A stretch of DNA of 45,431 nucleotides from Burkholderiales bacterium. Its GTDB lineage: Bacteria > Pseudomonadota > Gammaproteobacteria > Burkholderiales > SG8-39. The position numbers and the translations under genes are program-made. Location: NCBI GenBank assembly GCA_020848075.1, contig JADLAV010000053.1:1-45431 (forward strand), written 5' to 3'. Positions 9,225-19,423 of the stretch are shown here, piece by piece. Each line of letters begins with the position of its first letter. Positions within the stretch are counted from its first letter, which is position 1. The notes under the pieces were generated by a model. That model was not told the DNA's origin. It did not search any database and saw only the letters and a list, made by a program, of their open reading frames with translations.

Positions 9225-10544
9225 TCACTTTGGCCGGCTGAGGGTCGTGATCCAGGGTCCGAGCAATTCCCGTAGCTCGCTGCTGAGGATCAGGCCCAGC
9301 GCACCGGCTGCGGCCACGGCCAGCATGGAAAGCGCGAGCCGCCGGGTGAGCCCGCGGTGGCGCGCCCGCAGCACGAAAGACAGGCTGAAGGCGATGCTCG
9401 TCAGCGAGGCGAGCACGGCGCCATTGCCCGCCACCACCGGGGAGATCTCCCCTTGCGAGGCCATGGTGGCCGCCGCCGCCACGGCGCTCGCGCTCGACAA
9501 CAGACCGCCGACCAGGGTCACCGAGTAGAAGCCGGCGGCGCCGTACTCGCGCTGCATCAGGATGCCGACCATGTGCAGCACGAGAAACAGCGCACCGTAT
9601 TTCAGCGCGACCGCGAGCGAGAACGGCAGCGCCAGCTTGATGTCGGCCGTCTCGCGCGCGTTGGCGCCGCTCGCGCGCAGATGGCTCGTCAGCACCAGCG
9701 CGGCGCTCGCCGCGAGCATCAGGGTGAAGGCGCCAGTCGCCTCGAGCAGGGCGAGCGGCGCGAGGAGAAGCAGCAGCGTCGCGTTGCGCACCACCATGGC
9801 GGAGGTCGCGATCAGGATGCCGCGATAGGCCGGGTCGGCGAAGCGGCCCTGCGACTCGCGCACGCGCGTCACCATCTCGATCACGGTGAAATTGCTGTTG
9901 ACGAGGCCGCCGAAGAAGCCCGACAGCTCGGTGCCGCGCGCGCCGTACAGCTTCCACAGGACGTAGTTCACGAAGCCGATGCTCGCGATCAGGATCACCG
10001 TGATCCAGGCGGCGCGCGGCTCGAAGATTTGCCACGGACCGATGGCGCCGGTCGGCAGCGCCGGGTAGATCACGATCGCCAGGATCGCGAGCAGCAGCGC
10101 CGAGCGCAGCTCGCCTTCGGTCAGGCCCATCGAGAATCCCGCCAGCCTTTCCTTCCAGGCGAGCAGCGCGGTGGAGATGACCATCACCGCGGCCGGCGTG
10201 ATCGTGTGGCCCTGCCCGCACAGAATTCCGGCCATGCAGGTGACCAGCATCGCCGCCGAGGTGGTGAGCTCGGTGCCTTCGCCTGCGCGCAGGGTCTGGA
10301 TGTTCAGCAGGACCGCCAGCATGCCGGTGAGCACGAACGCGAGCAGCGCGAAGCTCTCGCCCAGCGAGCCGCCCAGCGCCCCGAGCAAGGCGATGAAGCC
10401 GAACGTGCGCAGCCCCGCTTCCTTGCCGCGGCGCTCGCGCTCCAGGCCGAGCAGCAGGCCGAGCGCGAGCGCGAGCGCGAGCCGGATCAGGATGACGAGG
10501 TAGGGCCACTGTGCGCTCGGCAGCGGAGTGATCTCGCTCGGCAC
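9225..10544 (-). CDS. MgtC/SapB-DUF4010 family membrane protein
   Basis: Polytopic inner-membrane protein of 439 residues with roughly twelve hydrophobic segments. The N-terminal part has the MgtC-like segment LLLGLERERRGK followed by GLRTFGFIALLGALGGSLG; the rest is the DUF4010 region, with GLVNSNFTVIEMVTR and LLSSASAVAAAATMA. The function of this family is not established; MgtC relatives are linked to magnesium stress and ATP synthase control. It follows the glutaredoxin-like gene by 5 bases and probably shares its transcript. Confidence 0.85.
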   Translation of the reverse strand: MPSEITPLPSAQWPYLVILIRLALALALGLLLGLERERRGKEAGLRTFGFIALLGALGGSLGESFALLAFVLTGMLAVLLNIQTLRAGEGTELTTSAAMLVTCMAGILCGQGHTITPAAVMVISTALLAWKERLAGFSMGLTEGELRSALLLAILAIVIYPALPTGAIGPWQIFEPRAAWITVILIASIGFVNYVLWKLYGARGTELSGFFGGLVNSNFTVIEMVTRVRESQGRFADPAYRGILIATSAMVVRNATLLLLLAPLALLEATGAFTLMLAASAALVLTSHLRASGANARETADIKLALPFSLAVALKYGALFLVLHMVGILMQREYGAAGFYSVTLVGGLLSSASAVAAAATMASQGEISPVVAGNGAVLASLTSIAFSLSFVLRARHRGLTRRLALSMLAVAAAGALGLILSSELRELLGPWITTLSRPK

Positions 10545-10549
10545 GGTCC

Positions 10550-10981
10550 TCAGCCTTTCCGGTCCGGCCGCCCTGCCAGCAATCCCGCGAGCTCATTGCC
10601 GGCGATAAGGCGCACGACGTCGCTCGCCCCGCCGACCAGCACTCCCCGCACGAACACCATGGGGAAGGTCGGCCAGCCGGTCCACATCTTGAGCGCGTTT
10701 CGCCTGCGCCACTGGCTCGCATAACTGCCGTATTCTAGGTAGCGGTGGGAAACCCCTGCCGCGTCGAGCGCGCGTCGTGCACGCCCCACGTGCGGGTTGT
10801 GCCGCATGCCGACGACGACGACGTCGTTTTCCGCGATCGCTTGTTGCACTTCGCGCACGATGTCCGCGTGCAGCTTCGCCACCTTCTCGCGGATGGCGGG
10901 GTGAATATGCGCTTCGTCGAGGATGGATCGCGGCACGTCCGGGGAGTCCTGGATGTCCGTTGCAATCCGGTCGTCAGGCAT
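10550..10981 (-). CDS. Glutaredoxin-fold protein lacking the redox cysteine
   Basis: A 143-residue protein whose second half has the monothiol-glutaredoxin pattern. It shows a strand (VVVVGM), a helix after the active-site loop, TGWPTFPMVFVRGVLVGG (with the cis-Pro and glutathione-contact segment), then a final helix. At the active-site loop, where Grx4-type proteins have CGFS, it reads MRHNPHVGRARR and the whole protein has no Cys. It cannot act as a thiol reductase by the usual chemistry. I recall other bacterial members without Cys, so this is probably a family trait. It sits 21 bases after the gamma-glutamyltransferase gene, suggesting glutathione-related context. Confidence 0.75.
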   Translation of the reverse strand: MPDDRIATDIQDSPDVPRSILDEAHIHPAIREKVAKLHADIVREVQQAIAENDVVVVGMRHNPHVGRARRALDAAGVSHRYLEYGSYASQWRRRNALKMWTGWPTFPMVFVRGVLVGGASDVVRLIAGNELAGLLAGRPDRKG

Positions 10982-11002
10982 CGGCGCGGAGCCCGCCGCG
11001 CG

Positions 11003-12607
11003 CTACCATGCGGCGACGCCTCCGTCGGAGCGCGGATCGCTGCCGCCGCGCAGGACGCCGCTCTCGTCGCGCAGGACCGCGCCGGCGTGGCCCACCACCT
11101 CATCGTACGCGCCGACGATCTCCACCGCGTGCCCGCGCAGCCGCAGGTCTTCGACGACCGCAGGGTCGAAGCGCGCCTCGAGCTTCAGCGTGTCGCTCGT
11201 GTCGCCCCAGGTCCGGCCAAGCAGCCAGCGCGGCGCCGAAATCGCCGCTTGCGGGTTCATGCCGAACACCGCGCAGCGGGTGAAGACGGCGCTTTGCGTC
11301 TGCGGCTGACCGTCGCCCCCCATGGTCCCGTACACCATCGTCGTGCCGCCGTCGAGCAGCGCAAGCGCAGGATTGAGGGTGTGGAAGGGTTTGCGCCCCG
11401 GGCGCAGCACGTTGAGCGCGCGCTCGTCGAGGGAGAAGCTGCATCCGCGGTTCTGCCAGTTGACGCCCGACTCGCGCAGCACGATGCCGGCGCCGTACTC
11501 GTGGTAGAGGCTCTGGATGAAGCTCACCGCGCGTCCCGCGCCGTCGATGACGCCCATCCAGACGGTGTCCGCGGGCCCCTTGCCCGCGCCCCATGGCGCC
11601 GCACGGCGCCGGTCGATGTTCGCGGCGAGACCGCGCAGGCGCTCGGGGGCGAGGAGACTCTGCGCCTCGACGGTCATGTAGGCCGGATCGGTGATGTGGC
11701 GGTCGCGCACGCCGAACGCCTGCTTCACCGCCTCGACGCAAAGATGCACGTAATCGGCCCCGAAAGGCTCGGTCGTCCCGACCTCGAGCGCATCGAGGAT
11801 GCCGAGGATCATCAGCGAGACGGCGCCCTGGGTCGGGGGCGTCATGTTGTAGACGGTGCCGCGCGAATGCGCGAGGGCGAGCGGCTTACGCCAGCCCGCG
11901 CGATGCTGGCGCAGGTCATCGATCGTGAGCGGGCTGCCGGCCGCCGCCAGATCGCGCGCGATCGTTCGGGCAAGGTCGCCGCGGTAGAAGTCTTCGAGGC
12001 CTGCGCTCGCGAGCTGTTGCAGCGTCGCGGCGAGGCGCGGCTGCAGGAACAGGCTTCCCTCGGCCGGCACCGCGCCGCTCCCCAGGAACGTCTCATCGAA
12101 GCCCGGCTGGCCCCGCAGCCCCGCGAGCTTCGCCGTCGTCACCGCGTGCTGGCTGCGGGTGACCGAAATCCCGTTGCGCGCATAGTGGATCGCGTCGGCG
12201 AGCAGGCGCGACAGCGGCAGCCTGCCGCCGAGCGCCTCGCGGCTGTAGTCGAGCGCCAGCGCCCAGCCGGAGAGCGTGCCCGCCACGGTGTTGGCCGCGA
12301 CGCCGCCGCGAAACGGGATGGCATCGAGCCCCTGCTCCCGATAGAACGCCGGCGTTGCGCGCGCCGCGGCTGCGCCGCATGCGTCGATCGCGCGCGGCGC
12401 TTCGCCCGGCGCGTGGATCAGCCAGAACGCATCGCCGCCGATCGAGTTCATGTGCGGATAGACGACGGCGATCGACGCGGCCGCCGCCACCATCGCCTCG
12501 ATCGCGTTGCCGCCGTCCCGGAGCACGGCGATCGCCGATTGCGCCGCGAGCGAGTGCGGCGCGGCTGCCATGCCGCGCACACCCCACGCGGCGGTGTCAG
12601 TCCTCAT
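11003..12607 (-). CDS. Gamma-glutamyltransferase family protein (Ntn hydrolase)
   Basis: A 534-residue enzyme of the GGT family, which self-cleaves to expose an N-terminal Thr and transfers or hydrolyses gamma-glutamyl groups, or in relatives acylates other amines. N-terminal segment AIAVLRDGGNAIEAMVAAAA and the acidic-pocket motif VVYPHMNSIGGDAFWLIH are typical. The likely nucleophile is Thr348 in GPADTVWMGVID. The C-terminal GTMGGDGQPQTQ is the conserved loop. I see no signal peptide, so a cytoplasmic or non-classical location is likely, unlike E. coli Ggt. It is the first gene of GGT-glutaredoxin-DUF4010. Confidence 0.88.
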   Translation of the reverse strand: MRTDTAAWGVRGMAAAPHSLAAQSAIAVLRDGGNAIEAMVAAAASIAVVYPHMNSIGGDAFWLIHAPGEAPRAIDACGAAAARATPAFYREQGLDAIPFRGGVAANTVAGTLSGWALALDYSREALGGRLPLSRLLADAIHYARNGISVTRSQHAVTTAKLAGLRGQPGFDETFLGSGAVPAEGSLFLQPRLAATLQQLASAGLEDFYRGDLARTIARDLAAAGSPLTIDDLRQHRAGWRKPLALAHSRGTVYNMTPPTQGAVSLMILGILDALEVGTTEPFGADYVHLCVEAVKQAFGVRDRHITDPAYMTVEAQSLLAPERLRGLAANIDRRRAAPWGAGKGPADTVWMGVIDGAGRAVSFIQSLYHEYGAGIVLRESGVNWQNRGCSFSLDERALNVLRPGRKPFHTLNPALALLDGGTTMVYGTMGGDGQPQTQSAVFTRCAVFGMNPQAAISAPRWLLGRTWGDTSDTLKLEARFDPAVVEDLRLRGHAVEIVGAYDEVVGHAGAVLRDESGVLRGGSDPRSDGGVAAW

Positions 12608-12753
12608 GGTTCCGATCGCTCCGATTGCAGTGCATGAGCATGCGGGAAGTGTAGCGGATCCGCGGGCGTGACGCCCCGGGCCGGCGTTGCCTTTTCGGTG
12701 AGGATCGTGGAAACTAGCGCGCCCGATACCACCGCCTGGGATCCTGGACGAGG

Positions 12754-13296
12754 ATGAGAGCGCTCCTTCGCATCGCCTTTGCCATCGACCGGATGAACGA
12801 GCGGATCGGCAGGCTCGCGGCGTGGTTCGGGCTCGCCGCCGTCATCGTCTGCACGGCCAATGCGGTCGCCCGCTACGCGTTCAACGTCGGCTCGAACGCG
12901 TGGCTCGAGTTGCAGTGGTATCTCAACTCGGCCGTGTTCCTGCTGGTCGCGGGCTACACGCTGAAGCGCAACGAGCACGTCAGGATCGACGTCATCAACG
13001 GCCGGCTCTCCCCGCGCGCGCAGGCCTGGATCGACATCCTGGGCGGCATCTTCATGCTGCTGCCGACCGCCATCATCATCGGCTGGTATAGCTGGCCCTC
13101 GCTCGTCAATTCCTTCGAGATCGGGGAGTACTCCTCCGATCCCGGCGGGCTCATCCGCTGGCCGGTCCGGCTGCTGATCCCGGTCGCGTTCGGGCTGCTC
13201 GGGCTGCAGGGCGTCTCCGAGATCGTCAAGCGCGCCGCCTTCCTGAAGGGGCTGCTCCCCGCGAGCGAATTCGACAAGCGGGGGCACGCCACTTGA
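12754..13296 (+). CDS. TRAP transporter small permease (DctQ)
   Basis: Four-helix inner-membrane subunit of a tripartite ATP-independent periplasmic transporter, 180 residues. Family features are NAVARYAFNVGSNAWLELQWYL cut here by membrane segments, TLKRNEHVRIDV and a final helix (RLLIPVAFGLLGLQGV). The large permease gene overlaps its stop by 4 bases. The divergent gap to the GGT gene (12608-12753) must hold both promoters. Confidence 0.93.
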   Translation: MRALLRIAFAIDRMNERIGRLAAWFGLAAVIVCTANAVARYAFNVGSNAWLELQWYLNSAVFLLVAGYTLKRNEHVRIDVINGRLSPRAQAWIDILGGIFMLLPTAIIIGWYSWPSLVNSFEIGEYSSDPGGLIRWPVRLLIPVAFGLLGLQGVSEIVKRAAFLKGLLPASEFDKRGHAT

Positions 13297-14747
13297 TCAG
13301 CTTCGACCTGATGGCCCCGCTCATGTTCGGGGGCCTCGTCGTCTTCCTGCTGCTCGGTTATCCGGTCGCCTTCTCGCTCGCCGCGAACGGACTCCTGTTC
13401 GGCCTGATCGGCATCCTGCACGGCAACATCGAGGTCGCGCTCCTGCAGGCGCTGCCCGAGCGCGTACTCGGGATCATGGCGAACTCGACGCTGCTCGCCA
13501 TCCCGTTCTTCACGTTCATGGGGCTCGTGCTCGAACGCAGCGGCATGGCCGAGGACCTCCTCGACACCGTGGGACAGCTCTTCGGGACGGTCCGTGGCGG
13601 GATCGCGTATGCGGTCGTGTTCGTGGGCGCGCTGCTCGCAGCGACCACGGGCGTCGTCGCCGCGTCGGTTCTCGCGATGGGCCTCATCTCGCTGCCAGTG
13701 ATGATGCGCTACGGCTACGCGAACTGGCTCTCGAGCGGCGTCATCGCCGCATCGGGTACGCTCGCGCAGATCATTCCGCCGAGCCTCGTCCTGATCGTGC
13801 TCGCCGACCAGATGGGCGCCTCGGTGGGCGACTTCTACCAGGGCGCGCTCATCCCGGGGCTCGCGCTCGCGGGCCTCTACGGGGTCTGGGTGGCGATCGT
13901 GTCGCTCGTGAAGCCGGCCGCGGCGCCCGGCTGCCCGCCCGAGGCGCGCACGCTCTTCGGCGCGAAGCTCGTCGCCAAGGTCTTCACCGCGATGATCCCG
14001 CCGCTCGTGCTGATCTTCCTCGTGCTCGGCACGATCTTCCTGGGCGTGGCGACGCCGACCGAGGGCGGCGCCATGGGGGCGAGCGGCGCGATCATCATGG
14101 CGCTCGCAAAGCGCAAGCTCTCCTTCACCGTGCTCAAGCAGGCGATCGAGTCGACGGCGATGATGACGAGCTTCGTCATGTTCATCCTGGTCGGCTCGAC
14201 CGTCTTCAGCCTGGTGTTCCGCGGCATGGACGGCGACCTCTGGGTCGAGCATCTCCTGACCAGCGTCCCCGGCGGCCCGCTCGGCTTCCTGATCGTCGTG
14301 AACGTGATGATCTTCCTGCTCGCGTTCTTCCTCGACTACTTCGAGATTGCGTTCATCATGGTGCCGCTGCTCGCGCCGGTGGCGCAGAAGCTCGGCATCG
14401 ATCTCGTGTGGTTCGGCGTGCTGCTCGCCGTCAACATGCAGACGTCGTTCCTGCACCCGCCGTTCGGCTTCGCGCTGTTCTATCTGCGCAGCGTGGCGCC
14501 GAAGAGCGTGCGTACCTCCGAGATCTACTGGGGCGCGATTCCGTTCGTCGGCATCCAGATCCTGATGGTCGCGGCGGTGATCGCGTTCCCGGGCATGGTC
14601 ACAGGCAACATCTCGGCCGCGGCCGGCGCGCTCAAGGGGTCGGGCGCGGAGGAGCTGCGGCAGCAGATCGAGGGTGGTTCCAAGCCGCAGGCGCCCGGCA
14701 CCGAGGACACGGGCGCCGAGCTCGAGCGGCTGCTGAAGGGGAAATAG
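13293..14747 (+). CDS. TRAP transporter large permease (DctM)
   Basis: Sodium-coupled channel subunit of the TRAP transporter, 484 residues (family usual 425-450 plus a short polar tail). Segments such as ATTGVVAASVLAMGLISLPVM, GTLAQIIPPSLVLIVLADQM and TPTEGGAMGASGA (cut at helix borders) are diagnostic. The start is TTG 13293, overlapping the DctQ stop as TTGA; ATG 13311 is an alternative. The C-terminal tail (PQAPGTEDTGAELERLLKGK) is soluble. Confidence 0.93.
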   Translation: MISFDLMAPLMFGGLVVFLLLGYPVAFSLAANGLLFGLIGILHGNIEVALLQALPERVLGIMANSTLLAIPFFTFMGLVLERSGMAEDLLDTVGQLFGTVRGGIAYAVVFVGALLAATTGVVAASVLAMGLISLPVMMRYGYANWLSSGVIAASGTLAQIIPPSLVLIVLADQMGASVGDFYQGALIPGLALAGLYGVWVAIVSLVKPAAAPGCPPEARTLFGAKLVAKVFTAMIPPLVLIFLVLGTIFLGVATPTEGGAMGASGAIIMALAKRKLSFTVLKQAIESTAMMTSFVMFILVGSTVFSLVFRGMDGDLWVEHLLTSVPGGPLGFLIVVNVMIFLLAFFLDYFEIAFIMVPLLAPVAQKLGIDLVWFGVLLAVNMQTSFLHPPFGFALFYLRSVAPKSVRTSEIYWGAIPFVGIQILMVAAVIAFPGMVTGNISAAAGALKGSGAEELRQQIEGGSKPQAPGTEDTGAELERLLKGK

Positions 14748-14751
14748 GCCC

Positions 14752-14774
14752 GCCCGGCGAAACTGGCGCCGGGC
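14752..14774. terminator. Bidirectional hairpin between convergent TRAP genes
   Basis: A perfect 8-bp stem (GCCCGGCG / CGCCGGGC) with a 7-base loop lies 5 bases after the DctM stop and about 27 bases before the end of the convergent DctP gene. No T-run is present, so its strength is uncertain. Confidence 0.45.
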
Positions 14775-14801
14775 AAGCCGCGGGCGGTGCTCTGCGCGGG
14801 G

Positions 14802-15896
<1,095 letters not shown>

Positions 15897-15970
15897 GCAC
15901 TCCTCCTTGTTGTCGTTCCCCTCCCCAGGGGCCGGCGCGAGTCTAGCTCAAAACGCGGCGGGCCGAGCGA

Positions 15971-16420
15971 CTACCTGGGCCTGATCGCGATCATGTCGAG
16001 CTCGACCCTCGCCCCGGGCGTGCTGAGCGAGTTGATGCAGATGGTCGTGCTGGCAGGCTTCCAGTCGCCGAAATACGTCGCCATCACGGCGACCATGCCG
16101 TCCATGTCGCGCATGTCGGTGACGTACTTGGTCACTTTGACGACGTGGCGCCAGGTGAGCCCCTGCTTGTCGAGCACCATCTTGATGCTCGCCATCGCGC
16201 GGTGCGTCTGCGCCTCGATGTCGACCGGGTGGTTGTGCTCCTCGCGCACGTGCGGATGCTTGTGGTAGAGCGGCGAGGGCGTGGCACCGGAAATGAACAG
16301 GATGTCGGCCGGGCCTGCCACGTTCACCGCCGGGGCGTAGGGCATTTCCGCCTCGCGCTCGGGGATGGGCTGGACGACGGTCGCGACCTTTTCGATCGGT
16401 CGCTCGGATGATGCAACCAT
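15971..16420 (-). CDS. RidA family protein (second copy)
   Basis: A 149-residue RidA/YjgF-fold protein. Core sequence is ADILFISGATPSPLYHKH, RAMASIKMVLDKQGLTW and GARVELDMIAIRP. It is clearly different from the copy at 8025 and belongs to a subgroup with a His-rich insertion (HKHPHVREEHNHP). It lies 44 bases downstream of the ribose-type binding protein and 74 bases upstream of the TRAP binding protein gene, so it may be read with either. Enamine or imine hydrolysis is the family role; substrate unknown. Confidence 0.85.
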   Translation of the reverse strand: MVASSERPIEKVATVVQPIPEREAEMPYAPAVNVAGPADILFISGATPSPLYHKHPHVREEHNHPVDIEAQTHRAMASIKMVLDKQGLTWRHVVKVTKYVTDMRDMDGMVAVMATYFGDWKPASTTICINSLSTPGARVELDMIAIRPR

Positions 16421-16464
16421 TGGCGTACTCCTCGATTCGGTTCAGGAGGGATTCCGGTCGTCGC

Positions 16465-17448
16465 TCAGCGCGCGACGTCCGCCCATTTTGGGCAGGTGCG
16501 CTTTTCCATCGGCACGTCCCACGGGCCGAGATTGCTGCGGTCGATCACGATGCCCTGCAGGATGATCTCGGAGGGCACCGGCTCCTTTCTCAGGTAGCGC
16601 AGCGCCGCTTCGGTGGCCACGCAGCCGATCTTGAATCCGTCGAACTCGCCGGTGGCGAGGAGCCTGCCCGCCTTGATCGCCTGGATCGCCTCGGGCACGC
16701 CGTTGATGCCGACCACCTTGGTGTTCTTGCGTCCGGCGGCCTCGAGCGCCTCGATCGCGCCGAGCGCCATGGCGTCGGCCGCGGCGAGCACCGCGTCGAT
16801 GCGCGGATGCCCCTGGATGAGGTTCTCCATCACCTGCAGCGCGGGCAGCCGCTGGAAATTCGCCGGCTGCGAGGCGAGCAGCTTCACCTTCGGGAACTCC
16901 TCGAGCGCCTTCCTGAATCCCGCCACGCGCTGGTCGCTCGTGGTCGATCCCTTGACGCCCTCGATGATGACCACCCCGCCCTCGCCGCCGATCGCCTTCA
17001 GCGCATAGCGGCCCGTGTCCAGGCCCAGCTTGAAGTCGTCGGCCCCGACGTAGCTCACGAACTTGCCGCCGGCCACGCGGTCGTTGTAGTTCACGATCGG
17101 GATCCCCGCCGCGTTGACCTTCTCGATCGCGGGCACCACGCCGCGAGGGTCGACCGCCATGAACAGGATCGCGTCCGGGCGCTTCACGGTCACGTCCTCG
17201 ATCTGGCTCAACTGCTCGGCGAGGTTGTTCGGCCGCGTCGGCGCGTAATTCGTCACCGGCCCTGCGCCCATCTGCTTCGCCATGGCCTCGACACCGCCGC
17301 GCACCAGGGCGAAGTGCGGGTCGACCTGGTTCTTGTAGAACGCCGCGAGGCGCTCGTTGGCCGCCTGCGCGGGCAGCGCGCCGGCGAGCAGCGGCGCGGC
17401 GATCGCGGCGGCGATCGCGGTCATGCGTAGGGTCTTCAGGGCTTCCAT
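16465..17448 (-). CDS. Sugar ABC transporter substrate-binding protein (RbsB-like)
   Basis: Periplasmic binding protein of the Peripla_BP_4 family, 327 residues, with a signal peptide ending near residue 29 (LLAGALPAQA). Typical ribose/galactose-binding segments: DAILFMAVDPRGVVPAIEK, GIPIVNYNDRV, IDAVLAAADAMALGAIEA and a hinge near VVGINGVPEAIQAI. The last gene of the rbsA-permease-permease-rbsB unit. Similar proteins bind pentoses, hexoses, polyols or autoinducer-2, so the ligand is open. Confidence 0.9.
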   Translation of the reverse strand: MEALKTLRMTAIAAAIAAPLLAGALPAQAANERLAAFYKNQVDPHFALVRGGVEAMAKQMGAGPVTNYAPTRPNNLAEQLSQIEDVTVKRPDAILFMAVDPRGVVPAIEKVNAAGIPIVNYNDRVAGGKFVSYVGADDFKLGLDTGRYALKAIGGEGGVVIIEGVKGSTTSDQRVAGFRKALEEFPKVKLLASQPANFQRLPALQVMENLIQGHPRIDAVLAAADAMALGAIEALEAAGRKNTKVVGINGVPEAIQAIKAGRLLATGEFDGFKIGCVATEAALRYLRKEPVPSEIILQGIVIDRSNLGPWDVPMEKRTCPKWADVAR

Positions 17449-17482
17449 CTCCGATCCTCCTTAGTCAAGCACGGTCAAGAAA

Positions 17483-18445
17483 TCATCCGATGCGCTCCCG
17501 CCGGCCGCGGCTCGCCAGGTCGGCGAGCACCGCGACAAGCAGGACCGCGCCCACCACTAGCGGCTGCCACGTCGAGCGCACGTTGAGCAGGTTCATCCCG
17601 TTGATCACCAGCGACAGGATGATCGCCCCCGCCACGGTGCCGAGCAGGCTGCCCACGCCGCCGAAGAGCGAGGTCCCACCGATCAGAATCGCGGCGATCA
17701 CCGGGAGCAGCAGCGGTTCGCCGATGCCCGAGTCGGCCGAATTCACGCGCGCAAGGTACACCAGAGCGGCCACGCCCGCCATGAGCCCGCTCAGGGTGTA
17801 GACGAGCAGCTGCCGGCGGCGCACCGGAATCCCGGAGAGGCGCGCGGCCACCGGGTTGGCGCCGATGGCGTAGATCTCGTAGCCGATGTTGAGCTTTCTC
17901 GTGAGGAGCGTTCCCAGCACCAGCACCATCGCCATCAGGTAGACGGGCACGGGCACGCCCCACAGGAAGCCCGTGCCCAGCTGCCGGAAGCCCGCCGGAA
18001 ACCCGTAGATCTCGTTGCCGCCCATGTACTGGAACGCAAGACCCTGCAGGATCCACAGCGTGCCGTAGGTGGCGAGGAAGGGCGGCAGCCGCAGGAGCGT
18101 CACCGCCAGCCCGTTCGCGATGCCGGCGACGGTGCTGCAGCCGAGCGCGGTGAGCGCGCCGAACGTGGGCGATCCGGTCGCCTGCATCACGCCCGCGGCG
18201 AGGCAGGCTGCGAGGGTGAGGTTGGATGCGACCGACAGGTCGAACCCGCCGGCGAGCAGGACCAGCGTGAGCCCGGAGGCGAGGAGGAAGATGAGGCTTG
18301 CCTGCCGCAGGACGTTGAGGATGTTCGCCGCCGAGAGAAAGCCCTCGGTGAACACCGCGAGGGCGACACCGACCGCCGCGATGAGGAGAAGCCGCAGCGC
18401 GAACGCGACGGCCTCGTCGCCGAACCGGTCGCGCAGGGCAGTCAT
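17483..18445 (-). CDS. Sugar ABC transporter permease (RbsC-like), second permease
   Basis: Inner-membrane permease of 320 residues of the BPD_transp_2 family. ATG 18445 (MTALRDRFGDEAVAF) overlaps the upstream permease stop by 4 bases and gives a normal length; the reading frame open further to 18883 runs inside the neighbouring permease gene. Family segments LLASGLTLVLLAGGFDLSVA and GGTSLFGGVGSLLGTVAGA are present. It probably forms a heterodimer with the preceding permease. Confidence 0.9.
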   Translation of the reverse strand: MTALRDRFGDEAVAFALRLLLIAAVGVALAVFTEGFLSAANILNVLRQASLIFLLASGLTLVLLAGGFDLSVASNLTLAACLAAGVMQATGSPTFGALTALGCSTVAGIANGLAVTLLRLPPFLATYGTLWILQGLAFQYMGGNEIYGFPAGFRQLGTGFLWGVPVPVYLMAMVLVLGTLLTRKLNIGYEIYAIGANPVAARLSGIPVRRRQLLVYTLSGLMAGVAALVYLARVNSADSGIGEPLLLPVIAAILIGGTSLFGGVGSLLGTVAGAIILSLVINGMNLLNVRSTWQPLVVGAVLLVAVLADLASRGRRERIG

Positions 18446-19404
18446 GGCGCCGCCCTCCCCTTCTCCTTGCGCCAGCTGTCGAGCAGGATCACCAGGAGCA
18501 CGAGCACGCCGATCGACACCACCTGCATCGACGATTCGATGCCGAGCAGGTTGAGGGCGTTGCGCACGATCCCGATGGTGGCGACGCCGAACACGGTGCC
18601 GTAGAGCCTGCCGTCGCCGCGCTCGAACGCCGTGCCGCCGAGCACCACCGCGGCGATGGCGTCGAATTCCATGCCGATCGCGACCGTCGGGTGCCCGGAG
18701 TTCATGCGCCCGACCAGGAGCAGCGCCGTGATCCCGACCACCGCGCCCATGATGGCGTAGACGCCGATGTGGTAGCGGTGCGCCGGCGCCCCCGCCAGCA
18801 CCAGCGCGTCGCGGTTGCCGCCGATCGCGAACACGCCGTTGCCGAAGCGCGTGTGGTAGAGGAGAACGTGCGTGATGGCCCACATCGCGAGCGCGATGAC
18901 GAGCGAGATCGGGATGGCGAGCGGGGCGAGCGCGTAGAACGATGCCGCGGCGGGACCGATGCCCGTCACGGCGTTCCCGTCGGTGACCACGAGCGCCGCC
19001 CCCTGCGCGATTCCGAGCGTGCCCAGCGTCACCACGAACGGCGGCAGCGTCAGCACCGACACCAGCACGCCGTTGAAGATCCCGAACGCGAACCCGACGG
19101 CGACCGACGCGAGGAGCGCGAGCGGCAGGCCGCTGCCGGCAACGAGCAGCTTGGCGAGCACGACCCCGCAGAGCGACAGCAGCGCTCCCGCGGAGAGGTC
19201 GAGCCCCTCGCTCATGATCACGAGGGTCATCGGCATCGAGAGCATGAGCAGGATGGCGGTCTGCTGCCCCACGTTGGTCAGGTTCGGCCCCGTGGTGAAA
19301 CCCGGGACGGCAAGCGATGCGGCGACGGCGAAGAGCGCCGTGATCGCCACGATCGACGGCAGCGGGCGCTGCCTGCGGACCACCGCTCCCGGCGCGCGGC
19401 TCAT
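18442..19404 (-). CDS. Sugar ABC transporter permease (RbsC-like), first permease
   Basis: Inner-membrane permease of 320 residues, same family as its neighbour but with clearly different sequence. Segments LMLSMPMTLVIMSEGLDLSA and AVVLGGTAFERGDGRLYGT match the RbsC pattern. Most ribose systems use a homodimer; two permease genes in tandem, as here, point to a heterodimeric channel, as in some rhamnose or autoinducer-2 systems. Confidence 0.9.
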   Translation of the reverse strand: MSRAPGAVVRRQRPLPSIVAITALFAVAASLAVPGFTTGPNLTNVGQQTAILLMLSMPMTLVIMSEGLDLSAGALLSLCGVVLAKLLVAGSGLPLALLASVAVGFAFGIFNGVLVSVLTLPPFVVTLGTLGIAQGAALVVTDGNAVTGIGPAAASFYALAPLAIPISLVIALAMWAITHVLLYHTRFGNGVFAIGGNRDALVLAGAPAHRYHIGVYAIMGAVVGITALLLVGRMNSGHPTVAIGMEFDAIAAVVLGGTAFERGDGRLYGTVFGVATIGIVRNALNLLGIESSMQVVSIGVLVLLVILLDSWRKEKGRAAP

Positions 19405-19423
19405 GCGCGTCGCTTCCCCTGAT

